Below are positions 34,308 through 44,014 of a stretch of DNA of 57,514 nt, piece after piece. How positions within the stretch are numbered: the stretch's first letter is position 1; the number at the start of each line of letters is the position of its first letter. The notes below the pieces were generated by a model. That model made no database searches, was not told the origin of the DNA, and saw only the letters and a program-made list of their open reading frames with translations. The position numbers were made by a program, and so were the translations under genes. Origin of the DNA: Bacteroidota bacterium. GTDB taxonomy: Bacteria; Bacteroidota; Bacteroidia; Chitinophagales; Chitinophagaceae. The stretch is from contig JAHEFK010000012.1 of assembly GCA_024640225.1 (NCBI GenBank), positions 1-57,514 of the forward strand, read 5' to 3'.

Positions 34308-35406
34308 GGTAGGTTACTTTAAGTTTGTTTTCAATATTTTTCCAATAAGCAAAAAAGGAAGGGTAATACCCACTTGTGTCCGCTATTATCCAATCTCTTG
34401 CTTCTTCGTTTCCTTTATAACCAATATTCAACGGATGTTCTTTATAATAAACAGTTGTTAGTTTATGCGTTTCCATTAAAGACTCGAAGGAGCCAATATA
34501 AATTTGTAGGTTCTTAATGTTCTTACTTAGCGCTAGCATAAAATCCATACATAATTTACTAATTGGGTACTTAGAGAAAAATGCAGGTTCTATTAGTAAA
34601 ATTCTATTGCCAGGCTCATCTTGATGCCATAAGGGATCGAGATTATAATAATTATAGAGGAAGCTTGGTAAGTCGCTTTGTACTATAATCGTTGATTGTT
34701 GGGGTAAGACTGTTTCCAAATTAAACAGTTCGGTGTTGAGTAAAACACTAGGCGTGTTTAATTGTTCTAGCGCTTCATAACTTGTATCTAAAAAAGTATG
34801 TTGCTGTTGGGTGTGTGTGTATTTGTTTATGTTCTCTTGATTTACATAATATTTTTTCTGACTGTTTGCTCCTGCTACCCATTGCCAACTACAAGCATTG
34901 CTGGCCCAATCTCCATCTAGCAAATGATAATACATCCATTGTGCAGGATGCAACCAGTGCGACTTTGCTATATTACAAGCTAGTGATGCGGTATACATCC
35001 TGCAATGATTGTGCATATAGCCGGTGGTATATAAATCATGTATGGCTTTATCAATTCCCTCAATCCCGCTTGTGCCTTTTATAATGCTAGATGCAAGTGC
35101 ATGGTTGGTGACGGGTGTCTGTTGTTGTTTTATTTCTTGTTGTAGGTCTTTTACTTGGGCTACGCGTTGAAAATAATCGCGCCAACAAAGTTCTTTTACA
35201 AAACTAGTCATTTGCTCTAGGGTATAGCCTTTTTTTAAAAGATGAACGAGTACTTGTCGGGTGCTCATTACGCCCCTAGATATATAAGGAGATAAATAAC
35301 TTACTGCTCCGTCTATATAATTTCTAGTTGTACCATATGCTATTGGATCAATTTGGTCTAGCTTTTGTACAATAGCATTATAATTGGTTTCAAATTGTAT
35401 TGGCAT
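34297..35406 (-). CDS. Photolyase/cryptochrome-like FAD-binding protein with FAD domain at the N-terminus
   Basis: 369 residues. Residues about 25-205 form the photolyase FAD-binding domain: YLSPYISRGVMSTRQVL, FVKELCWRDYFQRV, TGYMHNHCRMYTA, then LDGDWASNACSWQWVAGANS. The usual N-terminal antenna (alpha/beta) domain is absent. About 160 residues follow instead, with alternating strands and helices (TIIVQSDLPSF, NRILLIEPAFF, NLQIYIGSFESL), which looks like a Rossmann-type region placed after the FAD domain. It could be a DNA-repair enzyme, a light sensor or another flavoprotein. First gene of an operon with two flavin reductases and DUF2256. Confidence 0.82.
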   Translation of the reverse strand: MPIQFETNYNAIVQKLDQIDPIAYGTTRNYIDGAVSYLSPYISRGVMSTRQVLVHLLKKGYTLEQMTSFVKELCWRDYFQRVAQVKDLQQEIKQQQTPVTNHALASSIIKGTSGIEGIDKAIHDLYTTGYMHNHCRMYTASLACNIAKSHWLHPAQWMYYHLLDGDWASNACSWQWVAGANSQKKYYVNQENINKYTHTQQQHTFLDTSYEALEQLNTPSVLLNTELFNLETVLPQQSTIIVQSDLPSFLYNYYNLDPLWHQDEPGNRILLIEPAFFSKYPISKLCMDFMLALSKNIKNLQIYIGSFESLMETHKLTTVYYKEHPLNIGYKGNEEARDWIIADTSGYYPSFFAYWKNIENKLKVTYHDH

Positions 35407-35576
35407 TTTGTTTTTTATTTAGACTACATTCCTGAATCTTCTTTCAAAGCATTTGAAAGTCGCCTCGTTCCAATTACATAACACTATTTACCATTCGATT
35501 GTTTAAAAACAAATAGTATACTGTAGGAAGAGCATAAGTGTTGTAGATTATTAATGGTATACACCGTTTTATCTAA

Positions 35577-35616
35577 TAAAAAAACCGTTTCAAGTTTTTT
35601 ACACTGGAAACGGTTT
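35577..35616 (-). terminator. Terminator of the small secreted gene
   Basis: AAACCGTTTC / GAAACGGTTT stem of 10 bp with a 15-base loop, followed on the minus strand by a run of seven T. The 35407-35643 gap otherwise shows nothing coding. Confidence 0.75.
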
Positions 35617-35643
35617 GTAAGAATGTTTATGGAAGTAGGCTTT

Positions 35644-36159
35644 TTATTTCCAAAAATTCCATTTAACCCCATCAAAAATAGCGAGCGATTTACTCCACAT
35701 GTCATAAACCATAGTGCCGGCAACGGGCGATTTTATTTCTGTTTCGGCATTGGATACTTTGGGTAATACCAGCGCTTTATTAGTTGCCTCTAATACCAAT
35801 ACACCCGAAGCGCTTGAAGTACTTGCGCCCATAATAGCAATGGTGCCTTGCTCGGGAGTAGTATTGAGGTTAATAGCGCTCAGGTTTCTTACATCATCAC
35901 TGATGTCTATCCAAGTGCCATTTACGCGTGCTTGAGCTTTTGCTGCTGATAAGTTTACAGCATTTATTAATAGTGTGCCATCGCTAGCGCCGGCTCCTGT
36001 TGGTAAGGTTCTCACCACGGGGAGTATGATGCCGTTGGTAGTATTAGGAGCAAAGTCTAAAATGGCTGCACCATCTACACTTTGTTTACCGATGGCTACT
36101 TGTGCCTGCGTTGCATAGCTAAGAAAGCTAGTTGCAAAAAGTATTAAGATCTTTTTCAT
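35644..36159 (-). CDS. Small secreted protein sharing a C-terminal module with the adjacent giant adhesin
   Basis: 171 residues from the ATG at 36157-36159 with a signal peptide (FLSYATQAQ). A further upstream start would fall inside a terminator hairpin. Most of the mature protein is Ser/Thr/Ala-rich. The last 55 residues (VLVLEATNKALVLPKV ... GTMVYDMWSKSLAIFDGVKW) match the end of the upstream 1927-residue protein. Similar ends occur on Bacteroidota fibre- or surface-type proteins. Function unknown; it may be a co-assembled partner. Confidence 0.75.
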   Translation of the reverse strand: MKKILILFATSFLSYATQAQVAIGKQSVDGAAILDFAPNTTNGIILPVVRTLPTGAGASDGTLLINAVNLSAAKAQARVNGTWIDISDDVRNLSAINLNTTPEQGTIAIMGASTSSASGVLVLEATNKALVLPKVSNAETEIKSPVAGTMVYDMWSKSLAIFDGVKWNFWK

Positions 36160-36174
36160 TTTTTTTAAGTTTAT

Positions 36175-36211
36175 AAAAACCAAATTAGCTCATAGAACTA
36201 ATTTGGTTTTT
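36175..36211 (-). terminator. Terminator after the giant adhesin gene
   Basis: A 14-base stem (AAAAACCAAATTAG / CTAATTTGGTTTTT) with a 9-base loop, starting 13 bases after the stop of the 1927-residue gene and flanked by T-runs on both strands. It separates the adhesin from the downstream small gene, which therefore has its own start or depends on read-through. Confidence 0.8.
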
Positions 36212-36223
36212 TTGTTTTAATAA

Positions 36224-39200
36224 TTAATAATTACAAGCTCTTTCTATACACTTCCATCCGCTGCCGTTATACAATTGGAAGCAACCATTGCCAGTGCCGT
36301 TTGCGTCGGTAACATAGATAAGCATTCCTTCTACTAAATTTGTACCCGTGATGGCATTGCGTTGTGCCAGTGTCATACGGGTAATGACAAAACCCTTATT
36401 GGAAGATTCTAAAACTAAAGCGGCATTTGGCACATTTTCGGGCCATCCTGCTTGTTTGCTTTGTGTAGTAAAACCTACATTTCCAAAAGTACTAGGTGTA
36501 CCCGTTATTGGATCTTTTACACAATATGGACATTTAGTAACTATGACTTCATTAGACGAAACACGATTGGCGCTTCCACAAGCCGATTCTGGATCTACCG
36601 TCATTGTAACTTGGTTAGAAATACTTGTATCGGTATTTTTAGTAAGCACTTTAAATGTAATTACATTATTGAAGGCGCTTCCTGGAATAGTCATACCAGT
36701 GATGTACAATACATTTTTATCAGTAGCGTAATTATTTACGGTTCCTCCAAATGGATTGCTTAAAGAGTTGGCTACCAATTCTTGAGCTCCATCTAATCGT
36801 TCTAAGAATTCTACATTGCTAATAGCGCTTGTAGAAGGGTTGTTTACAGTTATTGTATACGTAAGCTCTGTGCCATCTCCATTAGCGGTTTGTGAAAAAC
36901 ATTTGTTCACCGATTTTGTAATCGTAGGTTTGTTGGCAATGGTGCCGGCTGTATAATTAACTACGATATCCTGAAAATCATCGATGCCACTTTCGTCATC
37001 ACTTTGATATGGATTTGGATTATTGGTGCCACCAACTACCGTATATTTAAAATCGGTAGCGTAAGATGAAGTGGTATTGCTACTTGTTTTCACTTTTGCA
37101 TAGATATACGAGTTGCCACTTGGAACGGTTAAATTAGTTAAGCTAAAACTTTGACCGTTATAGGTTGGCGTTTCGGTACCTAATCCTACATAACTATTAG
37201 CTACATATTGTAAACCTGCCGGTAAGGTATTGCTTATGTTTATGGTTTTAGCAACACAATTCCAGTTTTTGATATTAAGTTTAATAAGGGCTTCCTCGCA
37301 AGTAGGTAAATTGTTATTGGCAAAAGAAGCAATTATATACACATTATCGGTATTCGGCTCAGGTTTGTTGTCGCACAATAACTTTACATCACTTAAATAT
37401 AAAAACCCTATTGTTTTTCTTATAGGCGCTCGGTTAACCGACCATTCTACAACAAAGCTGTCTACCGATTTTTCGAATTCAACATTCATAGTGCTATAAT
37501 CCCAACTATCGTAATAAACTTTTGTCCCGGTCGCTGTTGCGGTGCTATCGTTTATCGTAAATCGTCTATAGAGTGCATTGTTTGCAGCTGTATTATTATA
37601 AGCAAAAAGTAATTTTGGAAGTACTTCTTGTGAGCCACAATAGCCCTTAACACTTACAACATTTGCTTGTCCAGAAAGTTTGGTAATGCCAGAAATTTGG
37701 AAACTAGGTTTTGCTGCTATTCCATTACCATTAGCATCTTTAATTTTTACGGAGTATGTTACTTTTCCACTTGCACCATTGAGGTTATCGAATCTAGAAA
37801 GCTCGGTCCAGTTGCCATTCCATCTTGGGAAATTTGAAGATAGCCATTCTATACTTTGTCCGCCACTACTAGGATAGACAAGGGTAGCATTTGCTTTTAG
37901 GCTTCCGCTAGCTGGATTACCAATAGTAATATTGCTTAATTGATTTGCGTTTCTTGCGCTTGCACCACCTAAAAACCATTGGTAGTTCATATCAAACATA
38001 CCGTTGCCACCTACACAGCTAGTACATTTTTTTTCTAAGTTGGCTACTACCTTAGAGGATATAGCACACTCATTACTTGTAGGATCATAAAACAACTCTA
38101 CGTAATTCATAGCAAATTCATCGATTTGATTTATTTGTGTTTGGAAGGTAATGGTATGGGTGCCGCTTGGTATATTCAAATTGGTGATGAAAAAGTTACT
38201 TTCACCATTTTGGGGTGTTGGGAATACACTGCCCGACAAACCAGGTGATAAGGTTACGTTACTATTCACTAATTGACCAAGATTTAAAAAGGAATACAAT
38301 TGTAAATTGCTCATCGTTGCACCGCTATTGTTGTTGATGGTAATTGTATAGGTAACCAATCCACATGCATCTTGTGTTTTGTTGGATGTAAAGGCTACTA
38401 AAGGCATAATAGGCGCTACACTTGGCTTAAAGGTTATAGCCGTAGGCTGTAGCCCCCAATTTGCGCTCAAGTTGTCGCTTAAAAGAGAGGTACCCGTTCC
38501 ACCACTTGCAACGGTTACGTTGTAGGTCGATTGGGTATTAAAAGTAGTAATGGAATTAATGGTACTACTTGGTTTTACATTTACATATAAATTGGTTTCT
38601 CCTGATGGAATATTAAAATTAGATAAACTAAAATTCTGTCCTCCATAAGTAGGCGTCACTGCAGAATCTGATTCGAATGTATTCGCTATATATTCAATAC
38701 CACTTGGTAAGTTATTAGTAATATTGATTGTTCTGCCATTGCAATTACGATTGATGATATTCAATTTCATAATTGCCGGATTACAAGAACTTAGCGTATC
38801 TTCTTCAAATGATTGTTTGATAAAAACATTGTCTTTATTAGGTTCTACAGGAGATGAACATTCTACTTTCATGTCGCCAACAGTAAGCCAAAAGAAAGTA
38901 TAATAAACCGGCGATCGCTCTACGGTGTATTCAATTTCTATTCGCTCTACAGGTTTACTAAAGTTTACTTTTATGGTGGAGTAATAACTCAAGCCCATAT
39001 AGTATTTTTTACCCAATGCTGTGTTGGCATTAATGGAATATGAATTGAACATTTTTGCCCAATTGGTAACTTTAGGTGTTATGGTAGGTATCACTAAGCC
39101 ATTACCACAATACCCTCTTACTATTACTTTGACTTTATTGCCAAACCATTCATTGATACCTGATAATTCGAAACTAACTTTACCGGCTTTATTAAGCTCC

Positions 39201-42007
39201 GTTTTATATAGCACTTTTGATGCAGTGCCGTTTGCATTTCCAACATGTGGCATCAATGCACTCGTACCGTAAGAAGTAGGATACCATGCGTTTACCCATT
39301 GATTAGAAGGCGTAGTATAGGTTACGGTATTTTTTGCTAGTAGTGTGTTGCTTTCTCCATCTACAGCATAAGTAAACCAACTGGTACTATCGTTTGCTTT
39401 TTTTAAAGCAGTATTCCAAGAAGCACCTTGTTTAATTACATATTTTCCACCCATACAAGTAGCGCAGGTTGGAGCGTTTACTTTACCAGCTATTGTAAAA
39501 TATTGTGTGGCATTATCTTTAAAGTCGACAAGAAAAACGGCTTTGCCGCCAACAAATGAATAGGCGGTAATAATTCCCGAGTTGCCATTAATGCCTGCAT
39601 TGTCGCCAAAGTATAAAACAATATCACTGTTGATACCATAACCACTTAAGTCTGCTTCTATCCATACCGGACCGCTTGCTCCTGTTTCTTGCACCCGCCA
39701 TTCTTTGGCTATTCTATACATGCCGTCGGATAATGCAGGGCAACTTACAGGGTTTAGCGCTGTTAGCGCTGTGGAAGCATTATCATTATCACCCAACATT
39801 ACAAACTGCCCATTATTTAAAGAGCTACGACTACCATCATAGTTATTGCTGGTAAAATTATTAGTGGTAGCAGCGGTAATGATAGCACCTGTATTTATTG
39901 ATTTAGAAACTTTTTGATTCAAACCACCATTCAAGTCTTTTGCAATACCAAATATATTATTGTGATAAGTGGCATTGTTGTATCCATTCCAAATAACTGC
40001 ACCACTCGAGTTGACGTAGTTAAACTGTCCTGATGTGGTACCGTCTTTTAAGGTGACTCCATATTTTATGGCTAAATAAGATTCTAGTCTGTAACGATCT
40101 GCATCAGACAAGTCGGTACCATAAACTACATTATCGCCATACAAATCATCTAATGCACCACTAGACCAATTATTATCCGAACCAATTCCATAATAGTCGG
40201 TAATTATCCAAGGAGCTAAATTGTTGGTAGTCACGGCACCATCCACCGAAATAAGTCGGGAATTAGAGGGGGTATTAGTCCAGGTGCCACCTACAATATT
40301 GGTCGTATTGGGCGTAATTACCCTAGGGTCGGATAAGGTAGATGCATATAAGGTCCAACCATTTGTGGTGCCTAAATTAGTAATATGGATACCGTTATAA
40401 TCCATGCTGGCATTCCATCCAAACTTACCATTTCTATTACTAGTAAGCACTTTGATACCTGCATATATAGAACCCGGATTGGAGGAGTGCGTAGTGGTAC
40501 TTCTCATGTAAATGGTATTGGCCCAAGTGCCTGTAAAACGAACGGTAGGGTTAAAGTTGACAAGATAATTGCTATTGGTTTTATTTAATTTAGGTATATA
40601 AGCCGGGCGCTGATTTTCTAAAATCATGGTACCTACACCAGAGCTTTCCCATGTGGTCACATCATCGTTGTCGCTTCCATTGATATTGCCGGCTACAAAC
40701 CAACCTAGCAAATTGTTGCTTACGCCACCCGGACCTGCAGCAGCATAACCAGCGAAGGTGAAATAGTCGCCATTATTTAAAGTTAGCTGTGCTGTATTAT
40801 AAGACACTCCATTGATGGTGACAGCACCTGTCATGGCAATAAATTCATCAGAAGTCGTAATTGTAGCATCTGTAGAACGAATTAGATGTAAATTTTCTAT
40901 ACCAGCCGGCATTGCCACGGTTACCACACCCACATTGCCGGTATTTTGCACTTTCCAAATGGCTGCAAATCGACTGTTGACCTCACCCCCAGGTGCCATA
41001 TAAGATAATGTAGTGCTTAATTGTTCACCCAAACCATTATTACCCACCACTACAAATTGATTATCGCTCAGCGTATTGGTATTGGCTTGATTGGTATTAT
41101 TTAAATTCGTTCCTAATCCTAATACTAAGCCACACTTACTAGCAACACTCGTACTTTGTTTTTGATATAAGGCCGATGCATCATCTCTTCCTATACCCAT
41201 AATATTGGTAGCATAACTAGCAACAGAATAGATGGTTGTTCCATTAGAAGAAAGATAATTGTGCGATAAGCTCACACCATACTTGATGGCTAAATAAGAA
41301 TTGATTTTTTGTGCTTCTATGGTACCCGATAAGTTCTGATTGTAAACAATGACTTCAGGTATATTTCCTTCATATTGTTCATTGCCTACTCCTGGTACTA
41401 GCAAGCCTTCGGTGCCCACTACAAATAAATTATCAGCAATTGCAGCGCCAGTATTAACAATGCTTGAATAGCTACCATTAAGTTGACCTTGTGTGCCACC
41501 GCTAGCATTCCAAAACATGTTAGGAATGTGCGTAGGAGAAGTATTGATGTCTGTACCAAATGTATTTGATAATCCATTCGTTCTCCAAATATTATAAACC
41601 AAACCAGCGGATTGTTGTGCTAAATTAGGGTTGTCATCGCCAAATCCATAAAGCGTTTGCCAGCCGGTAGTGCCATTGTTTTTGGCTAAACCAAAAATTG
41701 AACCGGCAGAAGATGTGCTTCCCATGATGCCAGCAGTGCTATAAAAATAGTTATTGCTTGCACCTGTAAAATTAAAAAAGGGATTGAAGTTAAAAATTGC
41801 CGTACCGGCATTCCAAGTAGGGCTAACGCCGCCACTATTAAGGTGCTTGCCATTACCACTTTGGTCTGGCCAACCTGTTGGCTGACTCGTATGTGCGTCT
41901 GCTTTATACCAAGCTTTTAAGCCGGTAGATACCCCTCCGGGGCTCTGTGCTATGGCAATATTAAATAGCAATAGCCATGCAGTTGAAAAAAGAAATAGTT
42001 GTTTCAT
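36224..42007 (-). CDS. Giant secreted adhesin with LamG-like and DUF11-like repeats
   Basis: 1927 residues. Signal peptide to about 20 (FNIAIAQ). Two N-terminal LamG/concanavalin-like blocks each end in SYLAIKYGV(S/T)L, followed by repeats of a cysteine-bearing module (CMGGKYVIKQGASW, CVGGNGMFDM). Two copies of a DUF11-type beta domain follow (DNVFIKQSFEEDTLSSC and DNVYIIASFANNNLPTC), then a third (NKPTITKSVNKC). No T9SS CTD; instead it ends in the ALVLESSNKGFVI ... LYNGSGWKC module also found in the next gene. Likely a cell-surface fibre or matrix protein; partners and ligands unknown. Confidence 0.82.
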   Translation of the reverse strand: MKQLFLFSTAWLLLFNIAIAQSPGGVSTGLKAWYKADAHTSQPTGWPDQSGNGKHLNSGGVSPTWNAGTAIFNFNPFFNFTGASNNYFYSTAGIMGSTSSAGSIFGLAKNNGTTGWQTLYGFGDDNPNLAQQSAGLVYNIWRTNGLSNTFGTDINTSPTHIPNMFWNASGGTQGQLNGSYSSIVNTGAAIADNLFVVGTEGLLVPGVGNEQYEGNIPEVIVYNQNLSGTIEAQKINSYLAIKYGVSLSHNYLSSNGTTIYSVASYATNIMGIGRDDASALYQKQSTSVASKCGLVLGLGTNLNNTNQANTNTLSDNQFVVVGNNGLGEQLSTTLSYMAPGGEVNSRFAAIWKVQNTGNVGVVTVAMPAGIENLHLIRSTDATITTSDEFIAMTGAVTINGVSYNTAQLTLNNGDYFTFAGYAAAGPGGVSNNLLGWFVAGNINGSDNDDVTTWESSGVGTMILENQRPAYIPKLNKTNSNYLVNFNPTVRFTGTWANTIYMRSTTTHSSNPGSIYAGIKVLTSNRNGKFGWNASMDYNGIHITNLGTTNGWTLYASTLSDPRVITPNTTNIVGGTWTNTPSNSRLISVDGAVTTNNLAPWIITDYYGIGSDNNWSSGALDDLYGDNVVYGTDLSDADRYRLESYLAIKYGVTLKDGTTSGQFNYVNSSGAVIWNGYNNATYHNNIFGIAKDLNGGLNQKVSKSINTGAIITAATTNNFTSNNYDGSRSSLNNGQFVMLGDNDNASTALTALNPVSCPALSDGMYRIAKEWRVQETGASGPVWIEADLSGYGINSDIVLYFGDNAGINGNSGIITAYSFVGGKAVFLVDFKDNATQYFTIAGKVNAPTCATCMGGKYVIKQGASWNTALKKANDSTSWFTYAVDGESNTLLAKNTVTYTTPSNQWVNAWYPTSYGTSALMPHVGNANGTASKVLYKTELNKAGKVSFELSGINEWFGNKVKVIVRGYCGNGLVIPTITPKVTNWAKMFNSYSINANTALGKKYYMGLSYYSTIKVNFSKPVERIEIEYTVERSPVYYTFFWLTVGDMKVECSSPVEPNKDNVFIKQSFEEDTLSSCNPAIMKLNIINRNCNGRTINITNNLPSGIEYIANTFESDSAVTPTYGGQNFSLSNFNIPSGETNLYVNVKPSSTINSITTFNTQSTYNVTVASGGTGTSLLSDNLSANWGLQPTAITFKPSVAPIMPLVAFTSNKTQDACGLVTYTITINNNSGATMSNLQLYSFLNLGQLVNSNVTLSPGLSGSVFPTPQNGESNFFITNLNIPSGTHTITFQTQINQIDEFAMNYVELFYDPTSNECAISSKVVANLEKKCTSCVGGNGMFDMNYQWFLGGASARNANQLSNITIGNPASGSLKANATLVYPSSGGQSIEWLSSNFPRWNGNWTELSRFDNLNGASGKVTYSVKIKDANGNGIAAKPSFQISGITKLSGQANVVSVKGYCGSQEVLPKLLFAYNNTAANNALYRRFTINDSTATATGTKVYYDSWDYSTMNVEFEKSVDSFVVEWSVNRAPIRKTIGFLYLSDVKLLCDNKPEPNTDNVYIIASFANNNLPTCEEALIKLNIKNWNCVAKTINISNTLPAGLQYVANSYVGLGTETPTYNGQSFSLTNLTVPSGNSYIYAKVKTSSNTTSSYATDFKYTVVGGTNNPNPYQSDDESGIDDFQDIVVNYTAGTIANKPTITKSVNKCFSQTANGDGTELTYTITVNNPSTSAISNVEFLERLDGAQELVANSLSNPFGGTVNNYATDKNVLYITGMTIPGSAFNNVITFKVLTKNTDTSISNQVTMTVDPESACGSANRVSSNEVIVTKCPYCVKDPITGTPSTFGNVGFTTQSKQAGWPENVPNAALVLESSNKGFVITRMTLAQRNAITGTNLVEGMLIYVTDANGTGNGCFQLYNGSGWKCIERACNY

Positions 42008-42509
42008 TATGTAAAAATTTTAATGACAATAAATAACGGTGTTTGTAATTTGTGATAACGAGATAAAGAATAAGCTTATACAATGCCGATGCTTTATACT
42101 TGTTTAAGTAGGTGGTGGAGGTCTGTTTTTAGGATCTATTTTTATGAGGTACATTTTATTTGATTTTGCTATTGGATAACGAACTACTAATTAATTGTAT
42201 AACGATGGCTTTGCAAAGCATGCTAATGCCAATTATTTAATGGGTATTTATAAAAGTGATTGTTGAACTTCGGTACGCTTACCGAATACGTAAAAAAATC
42301 TTTTCATAATTAACAACGATTGGCTTCCTATTTTTTATGGGGCTTTCGGAAGACTTATTTTGCCCACTTATTTATACTAAGCAAAAATTACTCAAGAGTT
42401 CTAAACAACGATAAGCAAATATAAGGATAAACCACTAATTAGCCGGTTTCGGCTTCACATTTCTTTTGTTAAGAAATAAATAAGCCCTGAAAAGAAGCAG
42501 GGCTTTATA
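42008..42509. other. 502-base gap upstream of the giant adhesin gene
   Basis: No protein frame or RNA gene recognised. It holds the DUF2200 terminator at its right end. A CAAATATA (TATATTTG on the minus strand) at 42416-42423 matches the -7 box but is 400 bases from the adhesin start, so a long leader or another, unseen promoter is needed. Confidence 0.5.
42482..42505 (-). terminator. Terminator-like hairpin after DUF2200
   Basis: AAGCCCTG / CAGGGCTT stem with an 8-base loop just after the stop codon. The following T-run on the minus strand is interrupted (TATTTATTTC), so it is weaker than others here. Confidence 0.6.
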
Positions 42510-42872
42510 CTAAGTACGTAAAATTTTTTCCATCTTTTTTCCTTTCGCTAATTCATCTACTAGCTTGTCGAGATAGCGGATGTTGCGTGTTAAAGGATCA
42601 TCAATAGCTTCTATGCGATAGCCACAAATAAGGCCTTTTATCAATATTGCATGGGGGTGCAAGTGTGCTTGTTTAAAAAAGGTATCGAAGCTTACTTTTT
42701 CGTTCAGCAAGCTAATTATTTTTTTATCGTCGAAGCCGGTGAGCCAAGTAATTACTTGGTGCAGCTCTTCTTTCGTTCTACCCTTTTTTTCAATTTTAGT
42801 TAGATACATAGGATATACCGTAGCAAAATTCATTTTTGCCATGCGTTCCTTATGCTCTGGAGTAAGTAACAT
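42510..42872 (-). CDS. DUF2200 family protein
   Basis: 120 residues matching DUF2200 over its whole length: MAKMNFATVYPMYLTKIEKKGRTKEEL (split by position 11-37), VITWLTGFD, LIKGLICGYRIEAIDDPL and the end RYLDKLVDELAKGKKMEKILR. No known function. Last gene of a three-gene unit with an SRPBCC protein (2-base gap) and a methyltransferase. Confidence 0.85.
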   Translation of the reverse strand: MLLTPEHKERMAKMNFATVYPMYLTKIEKKGRTKEELHQVITWLTGFDDKKIISLLNEKVSFDTFFKQAHLHPHAILIKGLICGYRIEAIDDPLTRNIRYLDKLVDELAKGKKMEKILRT

Positions 42873-42874
42873 TA

Positions 42875-43288
42875 TTAGTGCGTTTCGGTATAGCTTTTGA
42901 AATTGTTTAAGATAGCTTGCCAGCCTTGTTGTTGCAGCTCCACAGGGTTTTGCGTTTCCGGATCAAAGCAAATGCTAATAAGTGTTGCTTCGCCTTGCGC
43001 AGTGAGCGTCACTTCAAAATAACGACCCATACCGGTATAGGTAAAACTGCTGCCTAGATTAACTTCCGTATAGCTTACTTCAAAGTCGAAACCGAAGCTG
43101 CCGTCTTTTGCTTCCATGCGCGCTACGTATTTGCCACCTACTTGCAAATCGTTGCTAGCCGAAGGACAGCACCAATCGGGTGAAGCAAAATTCCATTTAG
43201 TAATATGCTCGGGCAGGGTATAATAGTCCCAAACTTTTTGTTGGTTGGCAGCAATAACTGCGCTGATACAAATTTTTTCCATGCTCAT
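42875..43288 (-). CDS. SRPBCC/AHSA1-family protein
   Basis: 137 residues, Bet v1-like fold: starts with KICISAVIAANQQKVWDYYTLPEHITKWNFASPDW across residues 5-39 and ends QQGWQAILNNFKSYTE. Such proteins bind hydrophobic ligands or act as Hsp90-activator-like domains. Lies 5 bases after the methyltransferase. Substrate unknown. Confidence 0.88.
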   Translation of the reverse strand: MSMEKICISAVIAANQQKVWDYYTLPEHITKWNFASPDWCCPSASNDLQVGGKYVARMEAKDGSFGFDFEVSYTEVNLGSSFTYTGMGRYFEVTLTAQGEATLISICFDPETQNPVELQQQGWQAILNNFKSYTETH

Positions 43289-43293
43289 GTTCT

Positions 43294-43926
43294 TTAAATA
43301 CAGTTGTTGTTTTTTCTAAAGCTACAAAAGATAAAATGCTGCAGCGTATCAAAAGGGGTTGCATGTGCTACTGTCATACAATTTATTTTATCAAAATAAG
43401 GCGCCATTGTTTCGGTCATCGATGCTTCGGAATATTGTTTAATATCAATACCACTGCATTTTTTAGGCCCTTGTTCTGAGAAGGTACCCAGCACTAAAAT
43501 GCCTCCGGGTTTGATGTGTTCGTTTAATATGTGGACATACTGATTGATTGCTGCTTCTTGGGTAAGAAAGTGAAAAGCTGCTCTATCATGCCAAAAATCA
43601 TAACGCTCTGTTGTTTGAAAGGTAGTAGCATTCGCTACTATCCAGGTTACCTTAGTTGCTTTATCACCAAGGCGTTGTTGGGCGCGCTCCAGCGCCGCTG
43701 AAGAAATATCCAATACGCTGATATTTTGATAACCAAGGTCTAGCAGATGATCAACGAAAAAACTGTCGCCACCACCTACATCAATAATTTTTGCTGTTTT
43801 AGGTATATTGAATTGTTCCAAAAAATGGAGCGAGGTGCTGGGCACCGGCTGGTACCAACTTACTTCGTTAAGTGCTTTAGTGGTATAGATGTGTTCCCAA
43901 TGTTTTTTGCTGTCGAAGTCGTTCAT
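43294..43926 (-). CDS. Class I SAM-dependent methyltransferase
   Basis: 210 residues. Motif I IIDVGGGDSFFVDHLL, then SVLDISSAALERAQ, and RYDFWHDRAAFHFL typical of small methyltransferases of the thiopurine/tellurite-type group. The N-terminal HWEHIYTTKALNEVSWYQ is usual in this group. Substrate not determinable. First gene of the methyltransferase-SRPBCC-DUF2200 unit. Confidence 0.88.
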   Translation of the reverse strand: MNDFDSKKHWEHIYTTKALNEVSWYQPVPSTSLHFLEQFNIPKTAKIIDVGGGDSFFVDHLLDLGYQNISVLDISSAALERAQQRLGDKATKVTWIVANATTFQTTERYDFWHDRAAFHFLTQEAAINQYVHILNEHIKPGGILVLGTFSEQGPKKCSGIDIKQYSEASMTETMAPYFDKINCMTVAHATPFDTLQHFIFCSFRKNNNCI

Positions 43927-44014
43927 GATTTTAATACGTTTAAGTATTTAAAAAGGTGTTTTTAGTTTAGTGTTTCTTAGCAACTTTCTTAATTGATGTA
44001 AGCTAATTTAAACT

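Noticed and set aside
35484-35723. 79-residue minus-strand frame
   Set aside because: It overlaps the end of a better-supported gene and a terminator hairpin, and has no family features.
42008-42509. tRNA or small RNA gene
   Set aside because: No cloverleaf-like pairing, CCA end or conserved loop could be found by eye.
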